Positions 37,401-59,912 of a DNA stretch of 64,000 nucleotides are shown here, piece after piece (the first letter of the stretch is position 1; each line of letters starts with the position of its first letter). The position numbers and the translations under genes were made by a program. Location: assembly GCA_000349905.1 (NCBI GenBank), contig KB722736.1, positions 646,756 to 710,755 of the forward strand, read 5' to 3'. The notes beneath the pieces were generated by a model. It was given only the letters and a program-made list of their open reading frames with translations. It searched no databases and was not told where the DNA came from. Source of the stretch: Volvariella volvacea V23. Lineage: Eukaryota > Basidiomycota > Agaricomycetes > Agaricales > Pluteaceae.

Positions 37401-40400
37401 GGTAGTTGAGTTATGACAGTTCTATCTTTATGATTTGTATTGACGTCGACTTTACGGTTCCTTTTTTCTCTTGGTACAGAGAGAAGCCTTGTCTTGGCTG
37501 CGGCGGGACGACGGCAAGGGAGCGAAATTCTGAAAAGAATACCTTCTGAGGGACCGAGCTCGTGGGCTCGAGGCCTCAACACACGCTCTCCCCACTTTGC
37601 TTCCCGCAGCGCTCGGATTTGTAAACATTACAACCGCGAGCAAACCTCAGGAAGGCGAAGACCTGAGAGAGGGGGGAAAAGGGTATGCCACCTGCGAGGA
37701 TCGCGGTCTCGAAAGGTTTTGCCGCGTGCATTCCTGTGTTATCTCCAAGACATTATCTATTGGCGCAATACATTGCAAGGGAGATAACTCAACTTGAAGG
37801 GATGCGACGTGTGCGCGTGTTGGGGTTATGGAAGGGAAAACTCCACCTCAGTCCGTTCCTCCGTTCCAATCCTGGTCCGTCTAGGCCTCATTGCAGCTTT
37901 TTTGGAGTACCCTTCAATCCCGACTCCCGAGGGATTAATCTCGCAAAGCTCGAAATGAATTGCTCCAGCCTGAATGTGGCGTAATGCCTGTCGATCTATT
38001 ACAGCAGGGTTTGAAAGTATTGCCTTCAACGAATAAGGTTAGATTGCGGCTGATTTTGAGGATGCTAACTAATGGTGGTCTTTTTGCAAGCTTTGCAATC
38101 CTCACAATGTGTGCTTATGGAAGGACGATCGAGAGGGAAAAGGATTATTGCGATAAAGATTCCCCACAACTCGATCACATGCGGGTCCGATTAAATTGAA
38201 TTGTAGGCCTCACATCTTTTTTCTGCTTTACTTTCCGTTCGCTTGGTCTTCCCTAAGTAGCTCTCTGTCTGTGTGCCGTGCGGGTGTGGGTAGAGTACCA
38301 TACCAGCAGGTGGCAATGTGCGTGTGTATGCGGTATCTGCGTTTGCCAAGTTTGGGATGGACGCACGTCGCCAACTGAATTTTTGCCGCACCAGCCAGAG
38401 TGATAGTGATGATGCGTGGTTATCTATCCGAACAGGCACACCCCGACTGCATCCACATGAACATGCGAAGCACCCACCAGAGCAAAGGCTCCTGCCATCT
38501 TTCGTTGGTGAGAAAAGTTGCTTCTTCGAGGTTCTTGTGTCTGGTTGACGTGATTAATAGCCAAGCGAGTGTAATGGCTAGGCCTTTGGGGTGAGAGGCT
38601 GGAATTGATCGCGAACGTGCGCGTTGGTTGAGCTTCCGCACTTACCACCTTCAGACTCACCAATGTAGTCGTCTTCGACGCGTACTATTGGAGCCTTGAG
38701 ATCCCAAAACTCAATCAGGCAAATCCCAGGGATATTATTCATCCAGCCTTGTCGGTACTGAGTGTGTATACTACTGCGGGTCCACATAACGTGTGCTCAT
38801 TAGAATGTGGGTTTTAAGCTGCCCAACTTCGAATCGAGGAGAGGACCAAGGTAGAGTACGTCAGAGGCTTTGTGTATTTGGATAGTCCCGAAGCGGCCAG
38901 CTTCTCCCATCCGATTTTAGTGGCCTGTTTTTCTTCACGCTCACCCGCACCTGAACTATGCTGTTGTATTTTCCGATACACACCTTATTCGCTGGCACAC
39001 ATCCAGCGGGAGAGCCTCCAACCCGTGAGGTTTTTCCTTTCCTTTCTCAGCCGGAGTTTTTATGCCGAAGCCGTCCTTCCTCCGGATCCGCTGACTACCT
39101 TGAGGAGAAAATCGATCCGAAATTATACAATTATTTCGTTTTTCTCATCCACTGTAAACGAGCCTGGACAAAGGTGTCGGTGGAGGAAGCATTGCTTGGG
39201 GCCTTGAGGCCTTTGAGTAATCCATCTTGGGATAACAAAGGTAATGGCAATTTAGAGACAAATTCCTTCCATTTTTGCTGACCTTTCAGCGTGCTCACCA
39301 GGAGAAACAATAAAAACGCGCCAGTCTAGAGTTATTCATGGGTTTGGTTCTTGACCGTGGTTCGAGCGAGTCCTAAAGGATAATCGCCGTGTCACCGGGT
39401 CGCGTTATCCTGTACAGGAGGGGTACATACGTACACAACTGGCAAACCTACAGGATGGTGACAAAAAACAATGCGACTCATCGGCATCCTCTCCCTGGTC
39501 CCGAGTTGGAAATGGAAAGGGAGAACGAAGAGTAAGTCCGCTCGTGTTAGCTTTTGGGATGTTCCTTGGAGCACAGTGGACGTTCGCCAAGGCAACTGAT
39601 GTTGTTGAAACTTTGGGACGTGCTCATTCCAAGAGTTTCCCTGTCTATAGACGTCGACATCGTGCCACCTCTCGACACTCTATTTTCCGCTCATTTTTCA
39701 CTGTGTGTCTCGTGCCATTCAAGACGTTTGGTGGTCCTTTCCCGCGTAATCCGCGAGGTATGATTCACGGCGCCTCGTAGCAATTGTTGGTCATGCAGTC
39801 ATCGTATTACTCAATCTCGTAAAGGTCGGTTGTCACCTCCTATTCTTCCATATGAGCCCTCAGCTGACCCAGAAGGAAGCAATTGTAATATAATTTCACT
39901 CCGTCATGCTTACTGAAGTTCGCTTCCCTCGACTATATGCTATGGAAGCCGCCGTTTTCAGCCCTTGTAAAACGAATCAGGGGTGAACATCAAGTAGGTT
40001 CCTGCGATTACGAACACTAATGCCCTTCTAATCTTCGTGGCAAGGTGTTCTCTGTGGCTTTACCCATCGATTTACTCGCCTCCATAAGGTTGTTTGTAAA
40101 CGTGACCACCCCCACAGTAATCAGATTGTCCCTTGGCGGTGTCCATGATACAGAGATAGGCCACCCTGGTGTTATCAACCTGATAATTCAAAACCTGAAT
40201 TCTCTTCTACCCTGCGAAGCTCCTCAGGTCATTTGTATACCCTCTCTGCCGCTTATTAAACTAACGACCAGCAGAGTGAGGTGCGTCCCCATTATGACGA
40301 AAATCTCGCCTGGGCTAAGGAGAACGGATACTGCCGATGAATGCTGTATGATCTCTTCCCCGGCCAGCCCTAATACGAAGCTCAGACTTGGTTTGTGCGT

Positions 40401-43400
40401 TTACACCATGCTGCGTGCCGAGGGCCCTGGATTGCCTTTAAAATTTATTTCAAAGGTTCCTCAGAGGCTAACTGGGCCTAGTCGGACCCTACTTGACCTG
40501 AAAACTCGGCCCGTATGGTGTGCAACTGACCCTTGCGTTCAGGTATGAGTTGCATTTGCTTAAAGCAGCAATCAGCCCACTCTCCTTCAAATGTGAAAGA
40601 AGAGACAAGTGTTGCACATATAGCGATAGTTAGATCATCTGTATTCGCGAGGAGAGCCATGGGGTTTCATCAGAACGACAAGGAATCCTTCAAACATCCT
40701 TTCCTCCCCTTGTACCTCGCACGGGCACGACGGGTTTTTCCACCCTACTTGTCGATTCGGCATTCCTGCCGGTAAGCTCTTGTACACATCGTTGACTCGT
40801 GACCTTTCCTCCGCACACTCGCGGAGCTAAGAGGCTTTTAGTACATGCTTGCACACTGAAGTACCTAATATTGACGTCTAACGATACACACTGGCCTCAC
40901 TCCCCGCAACTCGAGGGCCATTTCGCTAAGAAATGAAAGGAGCCGCAGATAGTGCTGCACGATGTTGGGAAATAGCACTTGAGAGTTTAGTTCTATATGG
41001 GTGCAGCAGCACCGAAGCTTGCTTTTTTGGTCCTGGTATCTCATGTTCCGTCATCCAATTTGTGCGTCACCACTGCGTCGGCTTTTTCCAGATTGCCAAA
41101 ACCTCGATCACGATCAGATTAAGGTGAAATTGCAAGATCTTATCGCCGTGGACATGGATCACAAGTCTATAGCGCGCTGGATTGCACGCACATTTGCCTA
41201 CCGTCGTCGATAGGATACCAGAGGTCCAGTCCTGCGGTTAATATCGCTGGGTATGAATTGCGGCGATAATTGTTGTGTTTATCGCACCGCCAACAGGGTA
41301 AGCGACCTGTGGGCGGACAAGCAACACGCCTGCAGAACAAGACTAGCTGTATATAGCCTCACGTTGCTCAATGGAAGTTCTGGACTTACACACGAGTGGA
41401 TGGGGTACGCCCGATGACATCCGATTCTGGACTGTGGCTAAACAGAATTTTAGCTGTTCTTGTGATCGAGCATTTCGCCGGCGTTAAAAACCACGTCTGG
41501 GGAATTTGAAGGCATAGATCTCCATATAATTCGAACATTATGGGAGGCGGGGGGATGAACTGTTCACCATGTGAACATGAAACGTTTTGTCAAGATGTGG
41601 CGGCGGTGGTAAAACCAATCGAGGAATTTCGCGCGCATCGCCCGAAACCGCGATCAAGAACGTCATTCCTAGGATTTTACGGAGGTTATCTAGGTTGCCT
41701 GGGCGAGTCTAGTTGCACCGTGTACATTAGATGAATGCACGTTGCTTGAACAGGCCATATTGCCGCAAATGAGGCCGTTATGAATAGGTGCATAAAGCCG
41801 AGCACTACTGGTCATTGCTCCGCCACCAATACAGTGATTTGGCTGTGGGTCATCGTAACCGGCGATTGCAATTATGGACTCAATTGCAACTGGATACTCG
41901 CTGCACAAAGGCCGAAATACTCGTGGGACGGAAGCCTTACTCGTCTCAATGAATGTTACAGGATGGCAAGGTGTGGAGCCTTCTCGTTGAACGTTCATGG
42001 GTTCTAACTCGGGGTAATGGTTCGGGCATTGTAATGAGAAGACATTCAAGATTTTAGCCTTGCGGGCTACAGGGTGGCAGCGCTCGACGTTGCTTTGGGA
42101 TCCCGTATGTTTGCAACTCAACTTACCTTTCTGTTGGTTCCTATCTCCCCGACACCTGGAGGGTTACCGTTATTCTGATCAATTGATTCAGTGTTTCCGC
42201 GCCTGTGGCGCTTGGCCCTCCACGAGATAAAAATAATTGAGGCAAGCGATCTAATAAAAGGAGGCTGAGCATTCCAAATTGCCATATCATATACGGGTAG
42301 ATCTAACCAATGAGGGTACGGAATCCTGGATGCACAAGGTCAGCGATCAGTCAAAATATCTGGAGAGCGGAAGAATTTAAAGGCCTAGTTGGCTCAGCGC
42401 TTCAAAAGGGCGCACATGCATGAGAGCTGCATGGGATTTGAAAACCGGTAACTATAATACATGTGCGATCTCTGGGATTCGAGATCATATCGCACATATT
42501 TTGCATGCCGTCACTTGCGGGAGGTCCGACGGCGAGATAACGGTGGCGGTCGTCGATCGCGGACTCACGCACCTCCGCCCCCATGATATGACCATTGCAA
42601 ATTGACCACATTCAGCAATATTTGCGTGCTCATTTGCTCTTTATCTCGACACAGCGCAACACTCCCACTTCTCATAGAAACATTACCATGCGACATAGGT
42701 GTTTGATGCCACTTGCGGCAGTGATAGCTCTCACCTGAGCAGGGTTGATGAACGTTCGCCTCGTCAACATTAAACAGGCAGCGGCATTACACACACACCT
42801 CGCGAGGTTGTGCAAGAAGATGCCTGATCAGGAAGCACTCGAGCCTCTTCTGACGAAGTGGATCTGCTTCTTGTGGGAAGCGTTAAAGGCGGAATACGAG
42901 ATTCTCGTCCGGCAGGGCTGCAATATCATACCTTCCCATATCCATAACCGCGCATGACGTGCGTAACGGCATGATCTTGATTGAAGCTCAGCGCCGCGTG
43001 CAAGAGGCTCCATGTAAATGTGGTTGGACGAGGCAGCTGGTTTAGATATGAATTGAATGTTGCATACGCATTACGCCTACTCATTCTCATACAACGCATC
43101 CAATACCAAGACCTACAAGTATTACAAGGCTCACGTCGTCCTGTGTCGCATTGAGTAGCCTCGAGGTGACGAGGGGATTTGGTGGGATGCAGGTTGTGTT
43201 CAATTTGGCAATTATCTAACGAGAATCGGATAGCTAACGTCATACACCAAAGTTTAAATCTTGCCTTGTATTTTAACAAATGTCAGGACAGCCAAACCGC
43301 AGCATTGCCCCAACGTGAGGTTCGTTGTTACAAAAGAAATGAATCGGGGTTAGTGGAGAAATCACTTTCAGGCCTGTCCTTCAACCCGACTCGGATAGGT

Positions 43401-45051
43401 GTTAGGCATATACTGTACGAAGACGAAGAAAGGTCGGCGATAAACCACCGCCAACGTTCCAGGCTGAGTGGGTCATTAACAAATTCTGATGCGCCAGCGA
43501 GCAGCTTCCCTCCCTTTAAAGCCTGTTAACTTCTATTGAGTCGTATCCCTTTATCACTTCGGTTCGCTATTCACGGAAAGTTAATCTGCTGTCCTCAGAT
43601 TTCTGCTGGTGCACAAGCTGAGGTTGAGCCTACAACCTAAGCGTGGAACAATAGCGATGTGGCACAGATACGAGCACCCCTACCCAAGTCTCCAACCTGC
43701 AAGGGTCGCATTTCCAGACCGTGCTTTAGAAAGCAGCTAGACTCTCCTTTGTTCTTTTGTGATAGAGTAAAAGAAATTGTTGTTCATGTCCGGCGGCACT
43801 CTGATGTCGGTGAATTGAGTGTGATGTAAGTTAGGTCCCAGGAGGTCCCAGTGGGGTTGAGCAATAGACCCATTAGGATGACATGGAGCTGCGCATGACA
43901 ACCTGCATGAATGCATTTACTATAAATGCGAGTGTCCCTGGTTCAGGAGGTGCCACCTCAAGTTTCGACGTCACACGAACCTTTCATGAGTACGTAGTGA
44001 TTGTGGGTAGACTTAGGGATAAAGGTGGTAGGCTTGCCAATTCCGCCTAGTCACCTACTTGTGGCGTTGGAAGGCTTGCAATAGGAGGTTGTGCCGCACA
44101 GGGATCCTGATAAACGCCGTCTCGATGAGTGCTGTGCCCTTTCTCAATGCCCGGCATTAGTTCTCCTTGCGTCCCATAGTAAATTTGCGCGTTCTGCATG
44201 CGACAATTCACGCGGTTCAATGTCCAATATCAAAGACCTCCCATTGGTGGTGATACCTGAAATGTACAGTTACGGTTGAACGTGCGCTCTGCCTCCGCGG
44301 CTCGGAATTGGATGTCGCCTGGGCAAGAGAACCAAGAATCCGTAAACGGCTAAGGCGCCCTCGCAGTTGCGGTCCCGCCGCCTACCGGAGAAACTGAACC
44401 CAAGTTACCCAATTTTATTCGAGCTTAAACGCTAATATTATTTTGATGCTTCTCATCTGCATAACGGGTCCCCAGTAGACAGGTTATATGCTACACATCA
44501 GGGATAGGGCGCACAGACCTCATGACATGAGCCGTCGTCCTCGGACAAGGGCTATGGTCAGCCTCGTGACAAGGGGTTCTGCAATAAGGAAACGTCAGGT
44601 CTTCTCCTGGGTTACCCGTTACTGGAGCTTACCCACCACACCGAGAAAAATCAAATGGGAAGGATTGTAGTATTGCACCCACGCGGTTACATGCTCTCTT
44701 GTGCATTAAACTGCATCGGTATATGCGCTCCACGACCACGGGGTTCGTAGGTTCCAGACCATTGCGCAGGCTCCCATAGACTCCTTAGGAAACGTGAGCC
44801 CAGGAGATGAGGCCTTGATTGGTTGGGATTACCGGCAAATCACCCATTACATCCGGTGGAAAGGTCAGATGTGACCGGCCCTGAACCTAAGCTCTCCCTT
44901 CCAGGCCAGAACTAGGAAAAGGTGATCCAAAGGCAGATTGCGCCATTGCATTATCCAAAGTTTACCCGGTAGATGTTTGGCATGAGTGCCCTCTTTGCAA
45001 CTCAAGGCGATGGAACCACAGCACGTCAGACTTAGGACCAGAGTAGTACCC
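34430..45051. other. Gene-poor domain downstream of the GATA factor
   Basis: About 10.6 kb without a recognisable gene. The first kilobase is the likely 3' UTR and flank, with TTTATTTATTTATTG at about 34853 and 34985 and CTCT-rich tracts at 34830-34860 and 35010-35070. Ten copies of GCCAGTG/CACTGGC lie between 35.1 and 36.9 kb. Beyond 37 kb only scattered frames of up to 167 codons occur (40045-40548 plus, 41690-42121 minus), with no family resemblance or matching splice partners. No terminal repeats or transposon proteins were recognised; a fully decayed element cannot be excluded. Confidence 0.5.
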
Positions 45052-46158
45052 CTAGACACTGGTTAACCCAAGGGGGTTCGCCGTGAAGTCGAGGTAGGGT
45101 GTCATCGGGGTTGTGTGGTCCTTTAGTTCGTCGTTGGTATCTGGCATGACGATCTCTTTAGATTCCTGAGGGCTATGCTGTACTTCAAGTTGGGGGTTCC
45201 AGAGCCTAAAAGCATAGGAGATTCCCCTGGCCACAAGTCGAGTTCCAATCCACTGAGCAAGAGAAACACCCGGTACCAGCCCAAGGAGATCCCGGATATC
45301 CCAGAAGTCTCTGTGATACGTCACACGGCCTTGCTCATTAAAGGATAGACGAGTGATGATGTGTAACCGGAAGTGGAAGGGGGAGGCGATGGCTATTGAG
45401 GTACCAGGAATGGTTAGAGAGGGTGACGGAGGTTGGAAATGTGCAACAAGTGAGGTCCCAGAGCTGGAGGGCGAATCGACAGGGTCGAGATTAGGTGGGT
45501 AGCCTGAATGTATTCCAGGAAGGAGGAGAACATTGAGGGTGTGTTCTATAGTCGTTTTTCGGTGTCCATCTAAACTTTGGTAAGACCGAGTGCAGGAACT
45601 ACAGAGAAGCTCTCCTTACCGAAGCTTTCACTTTCGGCGATATCTCCCAGCTCGTTCCAAACTCGGACAGCGCGGAATAGCGGTCCGTCGAGGCTATTCT
45701 CTAGGTATCCAGCGCTCGAGGTATTTAGACGAAAGAGCGTGCAAATCATGGCAAGAGGTCGTGGCACGTCGAAGGCACTCAGGCTTCGCGATAATCGGTG
45801 AATGTCCGATATCACTGAGCGCGAGGTTGCAGTGAGAAATGGGTTCTCGTAGCTGAGATCCTCTTGGTGTCAGAGTGCAGTCGAGTAATGGTTTGCGATT
45901 CAACTGACTTACACTAACCATCCAAGTGAGTTACTAAAGCACGCTTATTAATAAGTGGTAGAACTTACTCGCATTGGTTTCGTAAAACCTATCTACAGCG
46001 TCCACCGAAAACCTGTTATCCCCGTAAACCGATTGGCAGACTTCGACCGCCGCGGCGCGTAGGGATATCATAGACAAATTGGACGCATCGTAATTCCTGG
46101 GAATAATTGGGCTTTCTTGAGGGGTATAACTTGTTGGGCTTGTAGCATCTGGGGTCAT
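45052..46158 (-). CDS. Hypothetical protein of likely NTF2-like fold (SigF/SnoaL-like type)
   Basis: Exon 1 (46158-45969) starts MTPDATSPTSY and ends in the helix SLRAAAVEVCQSVYG followed by VDAVDRFYETNA. Exon 2, containing YENPFLTATSRSVISDIHRL, starts near 45852-45862 and runs to about 45622; exon 3 runs from about 45570 to the stop at 45052. The order helix, FYETNAxYENP, second helix, RVWNELGDIAESESFDGHRKT, LRLHIITRLSFNEQGRVTYHRDFWD and LLGLVPGVSLAQWIGTRL matches the cone-like NTF2 layout, where the final long strands carry the His/Asp/Trp patch. I believe it is conserved in mushrooms but know no function. The acceptor joining exons 1 and 2 is ambiguous: CTCAG just before TAC breaks the frame, while CCAAG eleven bases earlier keeps it. 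The first Met was chosen because the upstream frame has no ATG. Confidence 0.7.
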
Positions 46159-48079
46159 CGAGGTGTGGGTGATAGTCGAGGAGCGGGCTTGGTCGGTGAC
46201 CAACACACTGCGCCTAGCTCCGATCACGTGTGTTCTGCGTCTTCACCCACTCCACCATGCTGAGTCCATACCACACCGCCGTGAATTGTGCTCGTGATTC
46301 AGTCATGAGTCGTCGCCAACATAGGCAATGCCGGATTTTGTCCAGACCACCTTGATGACAACACCGAGACGACACATCAGCCTTGCTAAGCTGAGCCAGT
46401 GCTGAGCCATGCGTTACGCTGAGGACATGTTGAAGGATGTCGCAACCACAACGCTCACGCGGTACGTGCCCGCATTTGGCTGTCGACAATCATTCGTTGC
46501 TAACCAGCAGCAGGGATTCGAAGCAGAACAACGCGGGATGGGGTCGATATGTTTGATCCCTCAACTTTTGAGGCTGAGATGTTGCCTCATTTCCTGCTTT
46601 GATCGGCCTGCTCTCAAGACCTGCCAATCATCAAAAGTCGTCAGTGATCCCTTACACCGCCATTGTATGGTTAGGTTTAGAGGGTGGTACTTTGAGATTA
46701 CCCCAAATTGCCCTGCCTGTGGCCCAGTATGGAGGGTGTATAGGTAAGGGCTACCTGACACTTGTCAGCGCAGCCTGTCTATTATCTACTTCTCAGGGAA
46801 CGCCTTACCGCCTGTCCTACTCGATGAATCTCCCATTCTACAGCTTTGATCTCATTGAAATGTTTCCGTCTCGAATCCTACCTACCTGACAGCACATTCG
46901 CGTATTCATGAGATCGATCGTGTTGTTCAGAGTAAGGCTCCTGGGATTCAATCACTGGCACCTCGTTGGGAAAGGTCACGCTGGGAGCCTGGGATTCACG
47001 CAGCCGGATTCCACCCACTTTACGGCAGGCATCGTTTCAAGTGCGACTTAGTTGAGAGCTCCCACAATGTACGCGATAGACGAAATCAGCTATGTCTATT
47101 CATCCAAAATGTTTCAGGGACTTAATACTTTTATAGCAACCGCAACACATGGACCACCGAGTATGAGTGACAGCAACTGCGACACCCTTACTGGGCTGTG
47201 CTTTGCAGACCGGTGCTTATCTTCGGATTAGACGGAAACGAGAAACGTAAACATCGATGCCATTTTTTTACAGTACTTGGCACGAGGTTTTTCCGACCTC
47301 TCTTGAGCACCAGCTGACCACGCCCCAATGACTAGTCTGGTATGTTCCTTTCCCATGTCAGGGCTCCACTTCACTTGCATCAAGAGTTGGTAATCCCAGA
47401 AGGAAATATCATAAAGCATTCTGACGGATCATCCCCAGACTTCTTACCTCTGCCTTTTAGGTGTTCCGCAATCCTGCAAGAACTTTAGTTATACATGGAG
47501 GGCAGGATAATTTTGAACAGCGTGATAGGGTAATACAAAGTGATGGATGCTAACGACAGTAATTCATATACAGAAGAGTTTTACGGTGTGTATAGTAAAG
47601 GGATATCAGGTGACCAGAAATGACACGCCCATTCCATCTCTCATGAAACAGCTTCACAATCCGTGGGCCACCCTGAGCATCATATTTACCTGACCTTACG
47701 GTCCGAGAAAGAATTGGGATGTATTGGTGCTCATATGCGTCGTTTCGCGGAAGTGCTGTCTAAGGACGGAAATTAAAGCGAAGCAATTATCAGACGTTCA
47801 ATGCCCCCACTATAGACCTCCGGGGGTCGGTGAGGAACTAACTGACTTGGAATCACGCATTTTTCTTCACCTTTTGCTACGGCGCCACATACAGGCGATA
47901 GCAGTGCAAGCAATTCGGGAGGGACCAGCATAGTCTTTGACTTTCTTGTCAATAGATACCAGCATCTGCATTAGTGCTTAAAGATGAACGCACTAATTAG
48001 TCTTTGGTGTGATAAACTGTCACAGTGACGATCTCGTGTCACACAAGATCATGAGGACACCAGGCGAAATTTTGACGGC
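46159..48079. other. Divergent intergenic region, 1.9 kb
   Basis: Lies between the starts of the NTF2-like gene (minus) and Nop14 (plus), so it holds both promoters. The frames present are short and lack family resemblance. Nothing more specific seen. Confidence 0.45.
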
Positions 48080-51000
48080 ATGGCCAAGGGCTCCCAACTC
48101 ACTCAGCTCAAGTCGGCTCTCTCCAAGGCCGGGATAACGGGCCAACCACAAAACACCAAAAAGCGAAAACGATCGGCCCCACCAGAGAAAGACAAAGCGA
48201 AGAAAGCCGCCAAATTAGAAGAGATCCACAAACGATTGAACCCATTTGACACCAAGGTCACAAAGCTCAAGCACGATGTTGGCGGAAGGAAGATTAAGGG
48301 TGTAGTTGGAAAACCAGCTGTGAGCAAGCAAGCGGGGATTGAGCAGGTGCGTCTGGTGTCCAAGTTATGTTTCCAAAAATGCTGAGTGCGCCTTTTGACC
48401 ACAATTAGCGAAAGAAAACTCTACTGAAAGAATGGTCGGAGAAAGGGCGTGCTGGTGGAATACTGGATCAGCGCTTTGGTGAAAACAATCCGAACATGAG
48501 CTTGGAGGAGCGTATGCTTGAACGATTCACTCGGGAAAGACAACGGGCGTCGAAAGGGACTTCGTTCAACTTGGAGGATGAGGACGAGCTCACGCATTAT
48601 GGGCAGAGTCTATCAAAACTAGACGACTTTGATGATGTAAATCTTAGACTGGATTCTGAAGAGGAAGAGGAATCAGGTGAGGACAATTATTCTCCGGAGG
48701 TGCCAGTCAGTTGATTGTCTCGGTCAAGGGCAAATCGGACGGGATATTGTGAGAAAGACGCATTTTGGCGGTTTCAGCGATGACGAACAGGATGAAGAAT
48801 CGGAGGAGGTGAGATAACCTCGCTACAGTAGCCCGATAGCCAAACTTAAGTGCTTATCCGGGCTCAGCCTGCTAGGAAGAAGACTAAAGCCGAAGTTATG
48901 GCTGAAGTCATTGCTAAAAGCAAGGAACACAAGGTACATTCTACTACGTTATTGCGCAGTCCACGCCACTCACGCTGTCAGCATAGCTTCGACGTCAAAT
49001 GGAGAAGGAAAACGAGGAGAACATCAGGCATGAGCTGGATGAAGAATTCAGTGCAATCCGGGACTTGCTTTATGCTCCCGATCCGTCAGCGAAGGTTGAG
49101 GACTTAACACCGACGGGCGAGCGCCCGGAAGGCGGTGAATCTAGTGCACCCGTGTCCAAACCTATTACAGAACTGCAAGATGTCAATTACGATCAACAAG
49201 TTCGAGAGCTTGCTTTTGACAAACGCAGTAAGCCGAAGGACCGAACAAGAACAGAGGAGGAGTTGGCACTAGAAGAGAAAGAAGCACTCGAAAAGGCAGA
49301 GAAACAAAGACGGAAACGCATGTTGGGTCTACCTGAAAGTGAAAGTGAGGATGAGGGAAAGTCCCGGGGAAAGCGGAAGCGTGGTGGGGATGATCTAGAA
49401 GATGACTTCTATGACGAAGATGTTGGACTAGGGGCCCTGGGTACCGGTTTGGGTGAGGAGGATGCGGCCTTAGAAGAGTCATTAAGTGCACTAGGAAGTG
49501 AAGGCAGTGAAGAGTCAGGTGAAGGGACGGAGTCAGAGAATGGAGAGGATAGTGAAGGTGAAGAAGAGGCGTCGAATGGTGAATCTGGTGAGGAATGGGA
49601 ATCTGACGGGGATCCAGGCAATACGCATGAAGATCTTAGTAGACCATCCAAAGCAACGCGGGCAAAGCAAAAGGATGCTAAAGCGAAGCCACCAATTAAG
49701 GAGCTGCCGTACACTTTCCCCTGTCCCGCGACCCATGACGAGTTCTTAGAGATCATTGAGCAAGTTGAGGATAAGGACATTCCAATTGTGATCAAGCGTA
49801 TCCGGGCTCTCTTTCATACGAGTCTAGCTCCAGAGAATAAGTTCAAGCTACAGGTGAGCGAATACAGTCTCTGCATTCATTGTACTCACGTTATCTCCGT
49901 AGACCTTTATGGGTATCCTCATTGACCATATTCTCTACATAACAGCACCGCCAAGACCTCGGTTCCCGCTTGTATCCGAAGTCATGCCTCATCTCCTCGC
50001 ACTTGTCAAAGCTTATCCCGTGCAGGCTGCGGAGCATTTCAACGAGAAGCTCTTGCTTATGCACAAAAACCTAAAACGCGGACTCTCACAAGGAGCTTTG
50101 GACCCGGAAGCAAAAACTTGGCCGGGATTAGCGGAGCTGACACTCCTGCGCATTATTGGCACGATCTGGTCAACTAGCGACTTGAATCATGCCGTGGTTT
50201 CTCCTACGCGAGTTCTCATGGGCTCCTACCTCGGATTGGGACGAGTAAGGTCGCTAAGAGACATTGCAAGTGGTCTCTTCATATGTACACTATTCCTTCA
50301 ATTCGAGGCACTTTCAAAACGGCTCGTTCCCGAAGTCGTTAACTTTTTGGCTAATACCGTATTGCATTTGGCACCCCACGAATATGAAGACATCTCACTA
50401 CCGGGGTCTTTTCCTTCTCCGGATTTTCGTTCCGAACTTTGCCGCCCCTTACGCATAAAAACGCACAAGGTTAAGAGCGCGGTGGTCCGCAAGGCCAATC
50501 TCACGGACTTGCTAACGGCTGAAGGCCCAACTGAACAGGCGAAATTGGACCTCCTTGGTTTGGCCCTGACCCTCATTCCGAGGTTTGCGGATATGTACAA
50601 GGGTCTGGAAGGGTTTATTGAGCTGTACGATCCGATACTGGAGGTGCTCAATTCTGTTCGCGAAGTAATTCCAGCATTGGAGGTGAGTTGGTCATATAGC
50701 TATGATAGAGACTCACGCTCACACTGTGACTACTTACAGTCTCAGTTATCGGACGCCAAGGACGTGATAGGGCGGTTAATCAAGTTTGCAGGTCAAGGAC
50801 GCCAGCCATTGCGTCTGCAAGCTCACAAACCTATCCCAATTCCGACATACATTCCCAAATTCGAATCCACGAGCTCTTCATATATTCGCAACCAGGATCC
50901 AGATCGTGAACGAAACGAGGCCGCTAAGTTGCGGGCACAGTACAAGAAGGAAAGGAAGGGAGCCATTAGAGAACTTCGCAAGGACGCCCGGTTCCTTGCT

Positions 51001-51150
51001 GCTGTGGAGTTGGAGAAACAGAAGGAGAAGGATGCCGTATATAGGGAGCGCATGAACAAGGTATTTGGCTCTCTGGAGGGTGAGCGAGCGGAACAGAAAG
51101 CCATGGAAAGAGAAAAGCAAAAGGAAAGAAAGAGAGCGGGGAAAAAGTAA
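48080..51150 (+). CDS. NOP14: Nucleolar protein 14 (Nop14/Utp2), small-subunit processome factor
   Basis: Nop14 is needed for 18S rRNA maturation and 40S assembly in the nucleolus, working with Noc4, Emg1 and other processome proteins. The start MAKGSQLTQLKSALSKAG at 48080 and the motifs NPFDTKVTKLKHDVGGRK, RKKTLLKEWSEKGRAGG, ILDQRFGENNPNMSLEERML and FNLEDEDELTHYGQSL are the diagnostic N-terminus. A very acidic central region follows (EEDAALEESLSALGSEGSEE). Then come the helical core (YTFPCPATHDEFLEIIEQV, KAYPVQAAEHFNEKL, WPGLAELTLLRIIGTIWSTS) and a basic, Lys/Glu-rich end with KKERKGAIRELRKDARFLA. Exons lie near 48080-48346, 48410-48676, 48728-48808, 48867-48932, 48988-49853, 49902-50682 and 50741-51150. 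Length is about 900 residues. The ATR gene starts 190 bases downstream on the same strand. Confidence 0.93.
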
Positions 51151-51339
51151 TCTAAATCGCGATAGTAATCTGGATGTGTTCTCTCCTTTGGTTTGTAATT
51201 TTACCCCAGCGCTTGGCACTCGACAAGAACCCGCATTTGTTCTTCCAACTGGTTAATAGGGGCCTCCACCCGTGGGAATCATCAAGTGTTTGGTTCTGCC
51301 TTTCAGCGTAAACATCGCGTACTCCACAACTCTCATCGC

Positions 51340-59912
<8,573 letters not shown>

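Noticed and set aside
40045..40548. 167-codon plus-strand frame as a gene
   Set aside because: It opens on a non-conserved start in gene-poor DNA, with no domain, signal peptide or neighbouring exon; length alone is weak support.
49409..49795. 128-codon Ser-rich minus-strand frame
   Set aside because: It is the antisense shadow of the acidic, Ser/Glu-rich region of NOP14.
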